Positions 48,675-57,760 of a stretch of DNA of 64,000 nucleotides are shown here, piece by piece. The stretch is from Pedococcus dokdonensis (GTDB lineage: Bacteria; Actinomycetota; Actinomycetes; Actinomycetales; Dermatophilaceae), in NCBI RefSeq assembly GCF_900104525.1, contig NZ_LT629711.1:3844001-3908000 (forward strand), read 5' to 3'. How positions within the stretch are numbered: position 1 is the stretch's first letter; every line of letters starts with the position of its first letter. The position numbers were made by a program, and so were the translations under genes. The notes under the pieces were generated by a model. That model searched no databases and had not been told where the DNA came from. It saw only the letters and a list, made by a program, of their open reading frames with translations.

Positions 48675-51242
48675 GTGGAGCTCGTGGAACGGGAACCGCA
48701 GCTGGAGCAGCTCCGCACGGCGCTCCAGCGCAGCCACGACCAGGGGTGCGTCGTCGCCGTGGCCGGGGAGGCCGGGGCAGGCAAGTCCGCGCTGGTCAGG
48801 GTCGCCACCACGGGGCAGCAGTGGACCCGGGTCGCGCGTGGGCTCTGCGACCCGCTGGAGACACCACGACCGCTCGGGCCGGTGCGCGACCTGCTCGCCG
48901 ACCTCGGGGCGCCTGTCGGGGCCGACGCCGGCTCCCCGGTGCCCGTGGCCGAGCGGCTGATCGAGGCGGTCGGGACCGAACCGACCACCTTCGTCATCGA
49001 GGACGCGCAGTGGGTCGACGAGGCGTCCGTGGAGGTGCTGCGCTTCCTGGCGCGCCGGGTCGAGACGTTGCCGTTGGTCGTCCTGCTCACCTACCGCGAT
49101 GGCGAGATCGGCCCGGACCATGCCCTGCGGCCGCTGCTCGGTGACCTCGCCCGGCTCGAGGCGGGCCGCACCATCGTGCTCCAGGGCCTGTCCATCGGCG
49201 CCATCCGGACCGTCCTGGACGGCACGGGGATCGACGCCCCCTCGGTGCTCGCGCTCACTGCCGGGAACCCGTTCTTCGTGACCGAGATCGCCCGGCACCC
49301 GACCGAGGCCCTGCCTGCGTCGGTCCGCGACGCGGTGCTCGCCAGCACCAGTGCGGTCGACGCCGCAGACCTGGAGGCGCTGCAGGTCATCGCCACCGCC
49401 CCCGACTCCCTCGACGACCGGCTGCTGCCGGCCCTCGAGATCGACGTGCCCCAGCTCCGCCGGCTGGAGGCCACCGGGCTGCTCGTCCGGTCGCGCCGCG
49501 GCGTGGGCTTCCGGCACGAGCTGGCCCGGCGAGCCGTCGAGGACTCGATTCCGGCCGGTGTGGCTGCTTCCCTGCACACGCGGATGCTCGACGCGCTGGA
49601 GGAGCTCGCCGCGGACCCGGCCGTGCTCGCCCACCACGCGCACGCCGCAGGCGACCACGAACGCACCCGGAGGTTCGCTGACCGGGCCGCCGCCGAGGCG
49701 GGGCAGGCGGGGTCGCACCGGGAGGCCGCCGCGTTCCTGGAGCTCGCCCTCGCCCATCCCGGAGGTGACCCGGGGGAGCGGGCCGCCCTGCTGGAGCGGC
49801 TGAGCTTCCAGCAGTACATGGTGAGCCGGCTGCCCGATGCCGTCGACTCGATCACCGAGGCGGCGCGGCTCTGGGCGGAGGCCCGGGACGACGACGGCGT
49901 CGCGGCGGCGCACAGCCGTCGTGCCCTGGTCGAGTACTACTCCGCCCGCAGGGCCGCGGCCGAGCGGCACATCGGGCTGGCGCTCGACCACCGTGACGCC
50001 CCGGCCTACGGCGCCGCCCGGTCGCTCGAGATGCTGCTGGCGTTCCGGCGCAACGACGCCGAGGCGACCGCGCTCGGCCGCGTCGAGACCCGCACCCTGG
50101 CCGTCGAGCGGGCGGACGACGAGCTGCTCGTGCGCTCGGAGATCCTCGGGACCGCCGGAGACGTCTTGATGGGGGACGACCCGGCCGCGCGGGAGCGGCT
50201 GCTCACGCTCGTCCACGACGCCGCCGCCCGGCTGTTCGACGAGACGGCTTCGACCGGGTGGTCGCAGCTCGCCGCCATCGACGTCGAGCAGCGGCGGTTC
50301 CGCGACGCCGAGAGCCTGCTGTCGCATTCGCTGCCCTTCACGGTCGACCGCGACATCCCGATCTGCGAGCAGTGGCAGACCGGGGTGCGGTCCCGCCTGC
50401 AGTTCGAGCGCGGCCACTGGGAGGCCGGGCTCGAGGATGCGCGGACCGTGCTCGACGGTGGGGCGCCGATCGCGAGCCTCTGGCCGCACCTGGTCGCTGC
50501 ACTCGTCACCGTGCGTCGCGGCGAGCCGGAGGGCGACGACGGCAGCGAGCACCTCGCGCACGCCGTTGCGCTGGCCGACCTGATGGACGAGCCGCTCGCC
50601 CGCCTGGCCGTGATGGCCGCGCTCGCGGAGCGGGCCTGGCTGCTCGACGTCGACGACCCCCGGCTCGCCGACGCCGGACGGCTGCTCGACGAGGTGGGCG
50701 GGCTGCCGGGCGTGCAGTGGTCCACCGGGCGCCTCGCCGTGTGGCTGCAGCGGCTCGGCGGCGAGCACGCACCGGCCGCGCTCGCGGCCGGCACCGTCGC
50801 CGAGCCCAGCGCGCTGGAGCTGGCCGGCCGGTTCGACGAGGCGGCCGCCCGGTGGACCGAGCTGGGGGCGCCCTACGAAGCGGCCCTCGCCCGCATCGGA
50901 TCCTCCGACGAGCAGGTGGCCGTCGCCGCCGTGTCCGACCTCGAGACGATGGGAGCGTGGGCGGCCGCGGAGCGGGCCAGGGGCGCCTTGCGCCAGCGAG
51001 GGGTGAGCCGCGTGCCGGCCCGGCGCCGTGCCACCACCGTGGCCAACCCGTCGGGCCTGACCTCCCGCCAGCTCGACGTGGCTCGCCTGGTGGCCCTGGG
51101 CCTGACCAACGCCGAGCTGGCCCAGAAGCTGTTCATCTCCCCCCGCACCGCCGACCACCACGTCTCGGCCGTGCTGACCAAGCTCGGGCTCGGCACCCGC
51201 CGCGAGGTGGTGCGGCGGGCCACCGAGCTGGGGCTCGTGTGA
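48675..51242 (+). CDS. LuxR family large ATP-binding (LAL) transcriptional regulator
   Basis: An 855-residue regulator of the LAL class. An N-terminal AAA/STAND ATPase has Walker A GEAGAGKSALV near residue 37 and Walker B TFVIEDAQWVDEAS near 110; the middle (about 290-770) is helical, TPR-like; and the C-terminus is a LuxR-type helix-turn-helix, LTSRQLDVARLVALGLTNAE and then RTADHHVSAVLTKLG. It has no receiver domain. GTG 48675 is the start giving MELVEREPQLEQL. Such proteins often activate sugar or secondary metabolism; the target here is unknown. It lies 87 bases after the small frame and 223 after the DUF4242 stop. Confidence 0.9.
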   Translation: MELVEREPQLEQLRTALQRSHDQGCVVAVAGEAGAGKSALVRVATTGQQWTRVARGLCDPLETPRPLGPVRDLLADLGAPVGADAGSPVPVAERLIEAVGTEPTTFVIEDAQWVDEASVEVLRFLARRVETLPLVVLLTYRDGEIGPDHALRPLLGDLARLEAGRTIVLQGLSIGAIRTVLDGTGIDAPSVLALTAGNPFFVTEIARHPTEALPASVRDAVLASTSAVDAADLEALQVIATAPDSLDDRLLPALEIDVPQLRRLEATGLLVRSRRGVGFRHELARRAVEDSIPAGVAASLHTRMLDALEELAADPAVLAHHAHAAGDHERTRRFADRAAAEAGQAGSHREAAAFLELALAHPGGDPGERAALLERLSFQQYMVSRLPDAVDSITEAARLWAEARDDDGVAAAHSRRALVEYYSARRAAAERHIGLALDHRDAPAYGAARSLEMLLAFRRNDAEATALGRVETRTLAVERADDELLVRSEILGTAGDVLMGDDPAARERLLTLVHDAAARLFDETASTGWSQLAAIDVEQRRFRDAESLLSHSLPFTVDRDIPICEQWQTGVRSRLQFERGHWEAGLEDARTVLDGGAPIASLWPHLVAALVTVRRGEPEGDDGSEHLAHAVALADLMDEPLARLAVMAALAERAWLLDVDDPRLADAGRLLDEVGGLPGVQWSTGRLAVWLQRLGGEHAPAALAAGTVAEPSALELAGRFDEAAARWTELGAPYEAALARIGSSDEQVAVAAVSDLETMGAWAAAERARGALRQRGVSRVPARRRATTVANPSGLTSRQLDVARLVALGLTNAELAQKLFISPRTADHHVSAVLTKLGLGTRREVVRRATELGLV

Positions 51243-51406
51243 CCGGTATGCCCTGTGGTGCGGCGAACGAGCGCCCGGCGAGTTCGCGTTCGGCCGGTCG
51301 CCTCACGTATGCTTCTTGCTCGGTTGACTCTGGCCATGCTTCCGGCATGCCCACGCACAGGTCGGACCAACCTCCCGGAACCCTCCGCCCCCGCGGTGAG
51401 TTCCGT

Positions 51407-51479
51407 AGGGCAGTGGCTCAATTGGTAGAGCTCCGGTCTCCAAAACCGGCGGTTGGGGGTTCGAGTCCCTCCTGCCCTG
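51407..51479 (+). tRNA. tRNA-Trp (CCA)
   Basis: Acceptor AGGGCAG / CTGCCCT, anticodon stem CCGGT / ACCGG with loop CTCCAAA giving CCA, T-arm GGGGG / CCCTC (one G-U) with TTCGAGT. Discriminator G, no encoded CCA. It precedes secE as in most actinobacteria. A TTGACT at 51324 has no convincing -10 partner. Confidence 0.95.
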
Positions 51480-51538
51480 CGTAGCAGGACCTGTGACCGG
51501 ACCCGGTCGCGGCGAAGGTGGATGAAAGCAGAGGCATC

Positions 51539-51808
51539 GTGACGGACGTGAGCGCGGGCACCCGCGGCTCTGGTCGCACCGGTCGCAAGAGCGACAAGGG
51601 CGGCAACCCCATCTCGCGGTTCTTCCGCTCGCTGTCCCTGTTCGTCAGCCAGATCCTCGACGAGCTGCGCAAGGTCGTGCGGCCGACGCGCTCGGAGCTG
51701 ATCAACTACACGATCGTCGTGATCGTCTTCGTGACCTTCGTGATGGCGCTGGTCTCGGCGGTCGACTACGGGTTCACCAAGCTCGTCCTGTGGGTCTTCG
51801 GCGGCTGA
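51539..51808 (+). CDS. secE: Preprotein translocase subunit SecE
   Basis: SecE is the essential clamp of the SecYEG channel. The 89-residue protein has a hydrophilic N-terminal part (about 30 residues), the conserved amphipathic helix FVSQILDELRKVVRPTRSEL and one membrane helix (YTIVVIVFVTFVMALVSAV). GTG 51539 is chosen because AGAGG lies five bases ahead; a GTG 21 bases further upstream is also in frame. nusG follows after 65 bases. Confidence 0.93.
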   Translation: MTDVSAGTRGSGRTGRKSDKGGNPISRFFRSLSLFVSQILDELRKVVRPTRSELINYTIVVIVFVTFVMALVSAVDYGFTKLVLWVFGG

Positions 51809-51873
51809 CCGCCGCCCTCCCGCAGTCATCCCGGGGTCACCCGGCGAACACCAGAAGGAAGTAGGTCATCAGC

Positions 51874-52842
51874 GTGTCCGACCAGTGGACCGAGAACGCC
51901 GAGCCCGGCACCGACGAGGTGTCGGTCGACGGTGCTGCCGCCGAGCTCGAGACCAGTGAGACCCCGGCGCAGGAGACCTCTGTCGAGGACAGCGTCGTGG
52001 ACGAGACCGACACCGAGGCCACCGTCGCGGACGAGACCGACACCGACGAGACCGACACCGACGAGGTGGAGGTCGAGCGCGACGAGACCGACGTCGACGG
52101 CCAGGTGCACCAGCCGTCCGTGTCGACCCTGACCTTCTCCGACGACGAGGCCGAAGCCGGCACCGACGACTCCGCCGAGGCCTCCGCGGCCGCCGACGAG
52201 ACGGCCGACGCCGACGTCGACGCGCCCGCGGGTGACCCGGTGCAGGAGTTCAAGGACGCCCTGGCCGCCAAGTTCGGTGACTGGTACGTCGTGCACTCCT
52301 ACGCGGGCTATGAGAACCGCGTGAAGGCCAACCTCGAGAACCGGACGACCTCCCTCAACATGGAGGACTACATCTTCGAGGCCGAGGTGCCGATGGAAGA
52401 GGTCACCGAGATCAAGAACGGCCAGAAGAAGCTGGTCCGTCGGGTCCGGATGCCCGGTTACGTGCTGGTCCGCATGGACCTCACCGACGAGTCGTGGGGC
52501 GCCGTGCGGCACACGCCGGGGGTCACCGGCTTCGTCGGCAACGCCCACCAGCCGGTGCCGCTGAGCCTCGACGAGGTCTTCACCATGCTGGCCCCGGCCG
52601 ACCTCGGGAGCCCGGCCGCGGCCGGTGCGGCCCAGGGTGGCACCTCGGGCAAGCCCAAGGAGGTCGCGGTCGTCGACTTCGAGGTCGGCGAGTCCGTCAC
52701 CGTCATGGAGGGCCCGTTCGAGACCCTTCCCGCGACGATCTCCGAGATCAACCCCGACACCCAGAAGCTCAAGGTGCTCGTCTCCATCTTCGGCCGGGAG
52801 ACCCCGGTCGAGCTGTCGTTCAACCAGGTCGCCAAGATCTGA
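51874..52842 (+). CDS. nusG: Transcription antitermination/termination factor NusG with acidic N-terminal extension
   Basis: NusG couples RNA polymerase to Rho or the ribosome. The 322-residue protein has the NGN domain from about residue 127 ([19 protein letters not shown] ... [16 protein letters not shown]) and a C-terminal KOW domain ([21 protein letters not shown]). Before these is a 125-residue, very acidic, Thr/Asp/Glu-rich extension with DETDT-type repeats (about 45-65), much longer than in E. coli NusG (181 residues total) but of a kind seen in actinobacteria. GTG 51874 is the start. rplK follows 89 bases downstream. Confidence 0.95.
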   Translation: MSDQWTENAEPGTDEVSVDGAAAELETSETPAQETSVEDSVVDETDTEATVADETDTDETDTDEVEVERDETDVDGQVHQPSVSTLTFSDDEAEAGTDDSAEASAAADETADADVDAPAGDPVQEFKDALAAKFGDWYVVHSYAGYENRVKANLENRTTSLNMEDYIFEAEVPMEEVTEIKNGQKKLVRRVRMPGYVLVRMDLTDESWGAVRHTPGVTGFVGNAHQPVPLSLDEVFTMLAPADLGSPAAAGAAQGGTSGKPKEVAVVDFEVGESVTVMEGPFETLPATISEINPDTQKLKVLVSIFGRETPVELSFNQVAKI

Positions 52843-52931
52843 TCGCACGGCAGCACCTGTTCCCGGCACCCCGGGAGCATGCAACCGGGTCATCGCCCAC
52901 GGCGTAGGCCCACCACCCAGAAGGAACAGCA

Positions 52932-53363
52932 ATGCCTCCGAAGAAGAAGGTCTCCGGCTTCATCAAGCTGCAGATCCAGGCCGGTGCGGCCACGCCCGCG
53001 CCCCCCGTGGGCCCCGCCCTCGGTCAGCACGGCGTCAACATCATGGAGTTCGTCAAGGCGTACAACGCTGCGACGGAGTCCCAGCGCGGCAACGTCATCC
53101 CGGTGGAGATCACGGTCTACGAAGACCGCTCCTTCACGTTCATCACCAAGACGCCGCCGGCCGCCGAGCTGATCAAGAAGGCCGCCGGTGTGCCCAAGGG
53201 CTCCGGTGAGCCGCACAAGACCAAGGTCGCCAAGCTGTCGGCCGACCAGGTCCGCGCCATCGCCGAGCAGAAGATGGAAGACCTGAACGCCAACGACATC
53301 AACCAGGCGATGAAGATCATCGCCGGCACCGCCCGCTCGATGGGCATTGACACGTCGCTCTGA
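52932..53363 (+). CDS. rplK: 50S ribosomal protein L11
   Basis: L11 forms the base of the ribosomal stalk. The 143-residue protein has [29 protein letters not shown] at its start, with the usual PPVGPALG loop and RNA-binding C-terminal domain ([10 protein letters not shown]). Length standard. A paired-motif hairpin lies in the 188-base gap before rplA. Confidence 0.97.
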   Translation: MPPKKKVSGFIKLQIQAGAATPAPPVGPALGQHGVNIMEFVKAYNAATESQRGNVIPVEITVYEDRSFTFITKTPPAAELIKKAAGVPKGSGEPHKTKVAKLSADQVRAIAEQKMEDLNANDINQAMKIIAGTARSMGIDTSL

Positions 53364-53454
53364 CGACAGGGCCAGGAGCCGACCGAGCGTCAGCGAGGAA
53401 GGCCCGCAGCCCCGAGGAAGAGCGACAATCAAGTACCTCTCTGACGAGAGCCGC

Positions 53455-53482
53455 CCGGTATGCCGCCCACGCGGCATACCGG
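53455..53482. repeat. Hairpin made of an inverted pair of CGGCATACC motifs, between rplK and rplA
   Basis: Perfect 12-bp stem CCGGTATGCCGC / GCGGCATACCGG with loop CCAC. Each arm holds one motif copy (53457, 53473). It follows no T run. It could attenuate or process the rplK-rplA transcript; it also repeats the structure at 11698. Confidence 0.85.
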
Positions 53483-53551
53483 GGCACGTGGCAGGACCGC
53501 GCTGGTCCGATTGACCACACCTCCACCGAAACACTCAGCACAGGAGCAGAA

Positions 53552-54271
53552 ATGAAGCGCAGCAAGGCTTACCGCGAGGCCGCGGAGAAGATCGACGCGG
53601 GCAAGAGCTACGCCCCGCTCGAGGCCGTCCGCCTCGCCAAGGGTGCCGCCAAGGCCAAGTACGACGAGACGGTCGAGGTCGCGATGCGACTCGGCGTCGA
53701 CCCGCGCAAGGCCGACCAGATGGTCCGCGGCACCGTCAACCTCCCGCACGGCACCGGCAAGACCGCCCGCGTCCTCGTGTTCGCCAACGGCGACAAGGCC
53801 GAGGCCGCCCGCGAGGCCGGTGCGGACCACGTCGGCTCGGACGAGCTGCTGGAGAAGGTGGCCGGCGGCTGGCTCGACTTCGACGCCGTCGTCGCGACCC
53901 CCGACATGATGGGCAAGGTCGGCCGACTCGGCAAGGTGCTCGGCCCGCGTGGCCTCATGCCCAACCCGAAGACCGGCACCGTCACGATGGACACGGCCAA
54001 GGCCGTGACCGACATCAAGGGCGGCAAGATCGAGTTCCGCGTCGACAAGCACGCGAACCTGCACTTCATCATCGGCAAGGCGTCGTTCGACGAGAAGTCG
54101 CTCGTGGAGAACTACGCCGCAGCCCTCGAAGAGGTCCTGCGCCTCAAGCCGTCCTCCTCGAAGGGCCGCTACATCGAGAAGGCGACCATGTCGACGACGA
54201 TGGGCCCCGGCATCCCGCTGGACTACACCCGCACCCGCAACCTGCTGGTCGAGGACGAGGTCACCGCCTGA
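53552..54271 (+). CDS. rplA: 50S ribosomal protein L1
   Basis: L1 binds 23S rRNA at the mobile stalk and in many bacteria represses its own mRNA. The 239-residue protein shows the family blocks [21 protein letters not shown] and [28 protein letters not shown] 53552 follows AGGAG. Terminator follows 27 bases after the stop. Confidence 0.97.
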   Translation: MKRSKAYREAAEKIDAGKSYAPLEAVRLAKGAAKAKYDETVEVAMRLGVDPRKADQMVRGTVNLPHGTGKTARVLVFANGDKAEAAREAGADHVGSDELLEKVAGGWLDFDAVVATPDMMGKVGRLGKVLGPRGLMPNPKTGTVTMDTAKAVTDIKGGKIEFRVDKHANLHFIIGKASFDEKSLVENYAAALEEVLRLKPSSSKGRYIEKATMSTTMGPGIPLDYTRTRNLLVEDEVTA

Positions 54272-54298
54272 GTCCGCGCCCACCGGCTGCACCACGCG

Positions 54299-54329
54299 GA
54301 GCCCGTCACCCCCGAGGGGTGGCGGGCTC
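54299..54329 (+). terminator. Terminator after rplA
   Basis: Stem GAGCCCGTCACCCC / GGGGTGGCGGGCTC with one G-U pair and a three-base loop, followed by TCTCG. Confidence 0.85.
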
Positions 54330-54404
54330 TCGCCGTGCGGCACCACCCGGCGGTTACGATCGTTGGGCAGCACGTATCCGCAGTACGTCGATGGGGGAGA
54401 TCTC

Positions 54405-55169
54405 GTGAAGAAGACCATGGTTCCGGCGCTGGCGCTGGTCGCAGCGCTCGGTCTGAGTGCCTGTGGGGACGCCGGCGACGACAGCGGCACCAAGAGCTCG
54501 ACCAGCTCGACGAGCTCCTCCGGCTCCGCCGCCTCGGGCCCGAAGGCGGGCGCCACCGTCGACGGGGCCGACCTGGCCGCGAAGATGACCGCGGCGATGG
54601 TCGAGGCGGGGTCGGGCACGATCTCGATGGACCTCGGCACCGAGGGCAAGGCGAGCGGCGCGTTCTCGATGAAGGGCGGGGTCATGGAGCAGCAGATGAC
54701 CATGCCGATCGAGGGGCAGACGATGGAGATCGTCTCCACCGGCGGCATCATCTACATGAAGGGCCTGCCCGGGTCGAAGAAGCCGTGGGTGAAGATCGAC
54801 CCCAAGGCCGACGACCCGATCAGCCAGATGTTCGCGGGGATGACCGGCGACATGGGCGACCCGCGACAGCTCGCCAAGGCGCTCGAGGGCAGCAAGGCGA
54901 CGGTGGTCAGCTCCACCGGCGACTCGACCACCTACGACGTGACCATCGACCCCAAGACCCTGCTCGGCGGAGCCGCCGCGACGGCCGCACCGTCGGCCGA
55001 GCCGGTGAAGGCGCGCTACACGCTCGACGCCAAGGACCTGCCCACCTCCATGGTGGTCGAGGTCCAGGGCCAGAAGCTCACGATCAGCTTCGGCGACTGG
55101 GGCAAGCCGGTGTCGATCAAGGCCCCGCCCGCCGACCGGGTCGGCGCCTTCGAGCTGCCCACCTCCTGA
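54405..55169 (+). CDS. LolA/LppX-like secreted lipoprotein
   Basis: A 254-residue lipoprotein. The N-terminus has Lys-Lys, a hydrophobic stretch and the lipobox LSAC with Cys near residue 20, then a Ser/Thr-rich linker. The body has a beta-rich fold with repeated GTxSMDL, GGIIYMKGLPG and GDWGKPVSIKAPP, like LppX/LprG or LolA-type lipid carriers of actinobacteria, by inference. GTG 54405 follows GGGGGAGA. It lies between rplA and rplJ with terminators on both sides. Lipid traffic with the nearby mce genes is possible but unproven. Confidence 0.77.
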   Translation: MKKTMVPALALVAALGLSACGDAGDDSGTKSSTSSTSSSGSAASGPKAGATVDGADLAAKMTAAMVEAGSGTISMDLGTEGKASGAFSMKGGVMEQQMTMPIEGQTMEIVSTGGIIYMKGLPGSKKPWVKIDPKADDPISQMFAGMTGDMGDPRQLAKALEGSKATVVSSTGDSTTYDVTIDPKTLLGGAAATAAPSAEPVKARYTLDAKDLPTSMVVEVQGQKLTISFGDWGKPVSIKAPPADRVGAFELPTS

Positions 55170-55190
55170 GCCGACCCGTGCTCCGGTCGA

Positions 55191-55224
55191 CCGGGCTCCC
55201 CACCCGATTTGGTGGGGAGCCCGG
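55191..55224 (+). terminator. Terminator after the lipoprotein gene
   Basis: Perfect 14-bp stem CCGGGCTCCCCACC / GGTGGGGAGCCCGG with loop CGATTT. Part of its loop and right arm also form the -35 of the rplJ promoter. Confidence 0.88.
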
Positions 55225-55237
55225 CGGCCCGTACTCT
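55209..55237 (+). promoter_or_regulatory. Candidate rplJ-rplL promoter
   Basis: TTGGTG (55209-55214), 17-base spacer, TACTCT (55232-55237). It sits partly inside the terminator of the upstream gene, and would start transcription near 55244, at the edge of the leader. Confidence 0.6.
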
Positions 55238-55243
55238 GGACCC

Positions 55244-55400
55244 TGACCAAAGACCGCTCGGTTGTCGCGTGCCACCGCAAGAGGCAGCACGTGACCGAAG
55301 GTTCCACCGTGGTGGACGTCCAGCGCAGGCCACGATTCACCCGCCGGAACGGCTCACGAGCCCGGACTGCGTGCGAGCCCCGTGCCCTGTGCACGGGGCT
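55244..55400 (+). promoter_or_regulatory. L10-type ribosomal protein leader with attenuator hairpin
   Basis: The 5' untranslated region of rplJ. It contains AAAGACCGCTCGGTTGTCGC and GTGACCGAAGGTTCC blocks, as in the L10 (rplJ) leader RNA that binds the L10-L7/L12 complex for feedback control. A terminator-like hairpin AGCCCCGTGC / GCACGGGGCT (55376-55400) followed by TCTTCC comes after and precedes the ribosome site of rplJ by about 45 bases. Confidence 0.72.
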
Positions 55401-55456
55401 TCTTCCATGTGGGGCCCTCAGCTCCGGCCGGTCGCACCACACGGAAGGGAGGCCAC

Positions 55457-56116
55457 ATGGCCAAGGCTGACAAGGCTGCCGCCATCGCCGAGCTGTCGGA
55501 CAAGTTCCGCACCTCCGGCGCGGCCGTGCTGACCGAGTACCGCGGGCTGTCGGTGAAGCAGATCACCGACCTCCGCAACTCGCTGCGCGGGAACGCCACC
55601 TTCGCCGTCGTGAAGAACACGCTCACCGAGCTCGCTGCGAAGGACGCCGGCGTCACGGCGTTCGACGGCCAGCTCGTCGGCCCGTCCGCCATCGCGTTCG
55701 TCGATGGTGACCCGGTCGAGGCCGCCAAGGGCCTGCGTGACTTCGCCAAGGCGAACCCCCTCCTCGTGATCAAGGGCGGCGTCCTCGACGGCAAGGCCCT
55801 GACTCCCGCGGAGATCACGAAGCTCGCGGACCTCGAGTCCCGCGAGGTTCTCCTGGCCAAGCTGGCCGGTGCCATGCAGGCGTCGCTCAGCCAGGCTGTC
55901 TACCTCTTCGCCGCACCGCTGTCGCAGACCGCTCGGGTCGTCGACGCGCTGCGCGCCAAGGTCGAGGCCGAGGGCCCGGTGGCTGCTGCCGCCGCTCCCG
56001 CCGCCGAGGCCGAGGTCGCCGAGGCTCCGGCCGAGGCAGCTGCCGAGGAGACCCCCGCCGAGGCCCCCGCGGCCGAGGCAACCGCAGACGTCGCCGAGGG
56101 TGGCGACGAGAGCTGA
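55457..56116 (+). CDS. rplJ: 50S ribosomal protein L10
   Basis: L10 anchors L7/L12 dimers on the ribosomal stalk. The 219-residue protein shows the N-terminal domain ([17 protein letters not shown] ... [19 protein letters not shown]) and helix binding L7/L12, then an Ala/Glu-rich C-terminal tail of about 45 residues that is longer than in E. coli. ATG 55457 follows GGAAGGGAGG. rplL follows 84 bases downstream. A strong leader lies upstream. Confidence 0.96.
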   Translation: MAKADKAAAIAELSDKFRTSGAAVLTEYRGLSVKQITDLRNSLRGNATFAVVKNTLTELAAKDAGVTAFDGQLVGPSAIAFVDGDPVEAAKGLRDFAKANPLLVIKGGVLDGKALTPAEITKLADLESREVLLAKLAGAMQASLSQAVYLFAAPLSQTARVVDALRAKVEAEGPVAAAAAPAAEAEVAEAPAEAAAEETPAEAPAAEATADVAEGGDES

Positions 56117-56200
56117 CTCCGCCGGGGCAACCCGCGCTGAGCCCGCTCGCACACCAAACCGCCACTCACGGCATACGAAGAAATAGAAAGGACGCCCATC

Positions 56201-56590
56201 ATGGCGAAGCTCTCCACCGACGAGCTCCTTGAGGCTTTCAAGGAAATGACCCTCATCGAGCTCTCCGAGTTCGTGAAGCAGTTCGAGGACACCTTCAACG
56301 TCACCGCTGCCGCCCCCGTGGCCGTGGCCGGTGCCGCCCCCGCCGCTGGCGGCGGCGACGCTGGTGCTGCCGAGGAGCAGGACGAGTTCGACGTCATCCT
56401 CGAGGCTGCTGGTGACAAGAAGATCCAGGTCATCAAGGAGGTCCGCGCGCTGACCTCCCTCGGCCTGAAGGAGGCCAAGGACCTCGTCGACGGCGCCCCC
56501 AAGCCTGTCCTCGAGAAGGTCGACAAGGCTGCGGCCGACAAGGCCAAGGAGGCCCTCGAGGGCGCCGGGGCCACCGTCACCCTCAAGTGA
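56201..56590 (+). CDS. rplL: 50S ribosomal protein L7/L12
   Basis: The stalk protein that recruits translation factors. The 129-residue protein has the N-terminal dimer domain ([23 protein letters not shown]), an Ala/Gly hinge and the C-terminal domain ([24 protein letters not shown]). A CGGCATAC copy (56170) lies just upstream of its AGAAAGGA ribosome site, in the gap. Confidence 0.97.
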   Translation: MAKLSTDELLEAFKEMTLIELSEFVKQFEDTFNVTAAAPVAVAGAAPAAGGGDAGAAEEQDEFDVILEAAGDKKIQVIKEVRALTSLGLKEAKDLVDGAPKPVLEKVDKAAADKAKEALEGAGATVTLK

Positions 56591-56627
56591 TCTGAGCTCC
56601 CCTCGGGGAGCACCAGCACACTGCTGC

Positions 56628-56661
56628 GAAGCGGGTCCGACCACACGGTCGGGCCCGCTTC
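56628..56661 (+). terminator. Terminator after rplJL
   Basis: Stem GAAGCGGGTCCGACC / GGTCGGGCCCGCTTC, one G-U, loop ACAC, 37 bases after rplL. Confidence 0.87.
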
Positions 56662-56761
56662 CGCTGTACCCGGCCGTAACTTCCTCGCACGCACCTCGTT
56701 GAGCCTTCCGAACCGGGGCCTGCCACCAGTGGTGGGCGTGGACATCACGACGAGGTGAGCT

Positions 56762-57760
56762 GTGGGCGTTGAGATCAAGGTCGAGGGACTGACGAAGCGG
56801 TTCGGGTCGCAGGTGATCTGGAACGACGTCACCCTGACCCTCCCCGCAGGCGAGATCTCGGTCATGCTCGGGCCCTCCGGCACCGGCAAGTCGGTCTTCC
56901 TCAAGACGCTGGTCGGGCTGCTGAAGCCGGACGCCGGCTCGATCTGGATCGAGGGCAGTGACCTGACCCGGCTGCGCGAGAACGACCTCTACGAGATCCG
57001 CAAGCTGTTCGGGGTGCTGTTCCAGGACGGCGCGCTGTTCGGCTCGATGAACCTCTACGACAACGTCGCCTTCCCGCTGCGCGAGCACACCCGCAAGAGC
57101 GAGTCCGAGGTGCGCTCGATCGTCATGGAGAAGATGGACCTGGTCGGCCTCACCGGGGCCGAGTCCAAGCTGCCCGGCGAGATCTCCGGTGGCATGCGCA
57201 AGCGCGCCGGCCTGGCGCGGGCCCTCGTGCTCGACCCCGAGATCCTGCTCATCGACGAGCCCGACTCCGGCCTCGACCCGGTGCGCACGTCCTACATCAA
57301 CCAGCTCTTCATCGACCTCAACGCGCAGATCGACGCGACCTTCCTCATCGTCACGCACGACATCAACTCGACGCGCACGGTGCCGGACAACATCGGGTTG
57401 CTCTACCACAAGCACCTCGCGATGTTCGGGCCGCGCGAGATGCTGCTGAGTTCGGAGGAGCCGGTCGTGCGCCAGTTCCTCAACGCCCAGACGATCGGCC
57501 CGATCGGGATGTCCGAGGAGAAGGACGCCGACGAGCTCGCGGCCGAGGCGAAGTCCGGGCAGGAGCTGCCGCCCCTGCCGCCGATCCCGCTGCAGCTCGG
57601 CACCAGCGACGGCACTCCCCGACGTGGCGAGCGCCCGGCCGGCCAGTGGTGCCGCGACAACGGCGTCACCCCGCCGCCGGGGTCGTTCCAGTCGCAGAAC
57701 GCGGGTGTCCCGGGCGTCCGCCCGACCGAGTCGGCCGAACCGACGGCGGTGCCGTCATGA
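56762..57760 (+). CDS. mceG: Mce-type ABC transporter ATPase (MceG/MlaF-like)
   Basis: The 332-residue ATPase that powers lipid import through YrbE permeases and Mce proteins. Walker A is GPSGTGKSV near residues 39-47, the signature motif is EISGGMRKRAGLARAL (the SGG-type seen in MlaF/MceG, in place of LSGGQ), and Walker B is ILLIDEPDSGLD. After residue 245 is an 85-residue Pro-rich tail not part of the ABC core. GTG 56762. The stop overlaps the yrbE ATG by four bases. In mycobacteria mceG is near rplJL but away from its permeases; here all are in one operon. Confidence 0.93.
   Translation: MGVEIKVEGLTKRFGSQVIWNDVTLTLPAGEISVMLGPSGTGKSVFLKTLVGLLKPDAGSIWIEGSDLTRLRENDLYEIRKLFGVLFQDGALFGSMNLYDNVAFPLREHTRKSESEVRSIVMEKMDLVGLTGAESKLPGEISGGMRKRAGLARALVLDPEILLIDEPDSGLDPVRTSYINQLFIDLNAQIDATFLIVTHDINSTRTVPDNIGLLYHKHLAMFGPREMLLSSEEPVVRQFLNAQTIGPIGMSEEKDADELAAEAKSGQELPPLPPIPLQLGTSDGTPRRGERPAGQWCRDNGVTPPPGSFQSQNAGVPGVRPTESAEPTAVPS

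Noticed and set aside
51324..51352. Promoter of tRNA-Trp based on TTGACT
   Set aside because: No acceptable -10 element lies 16-19 bases downstream.
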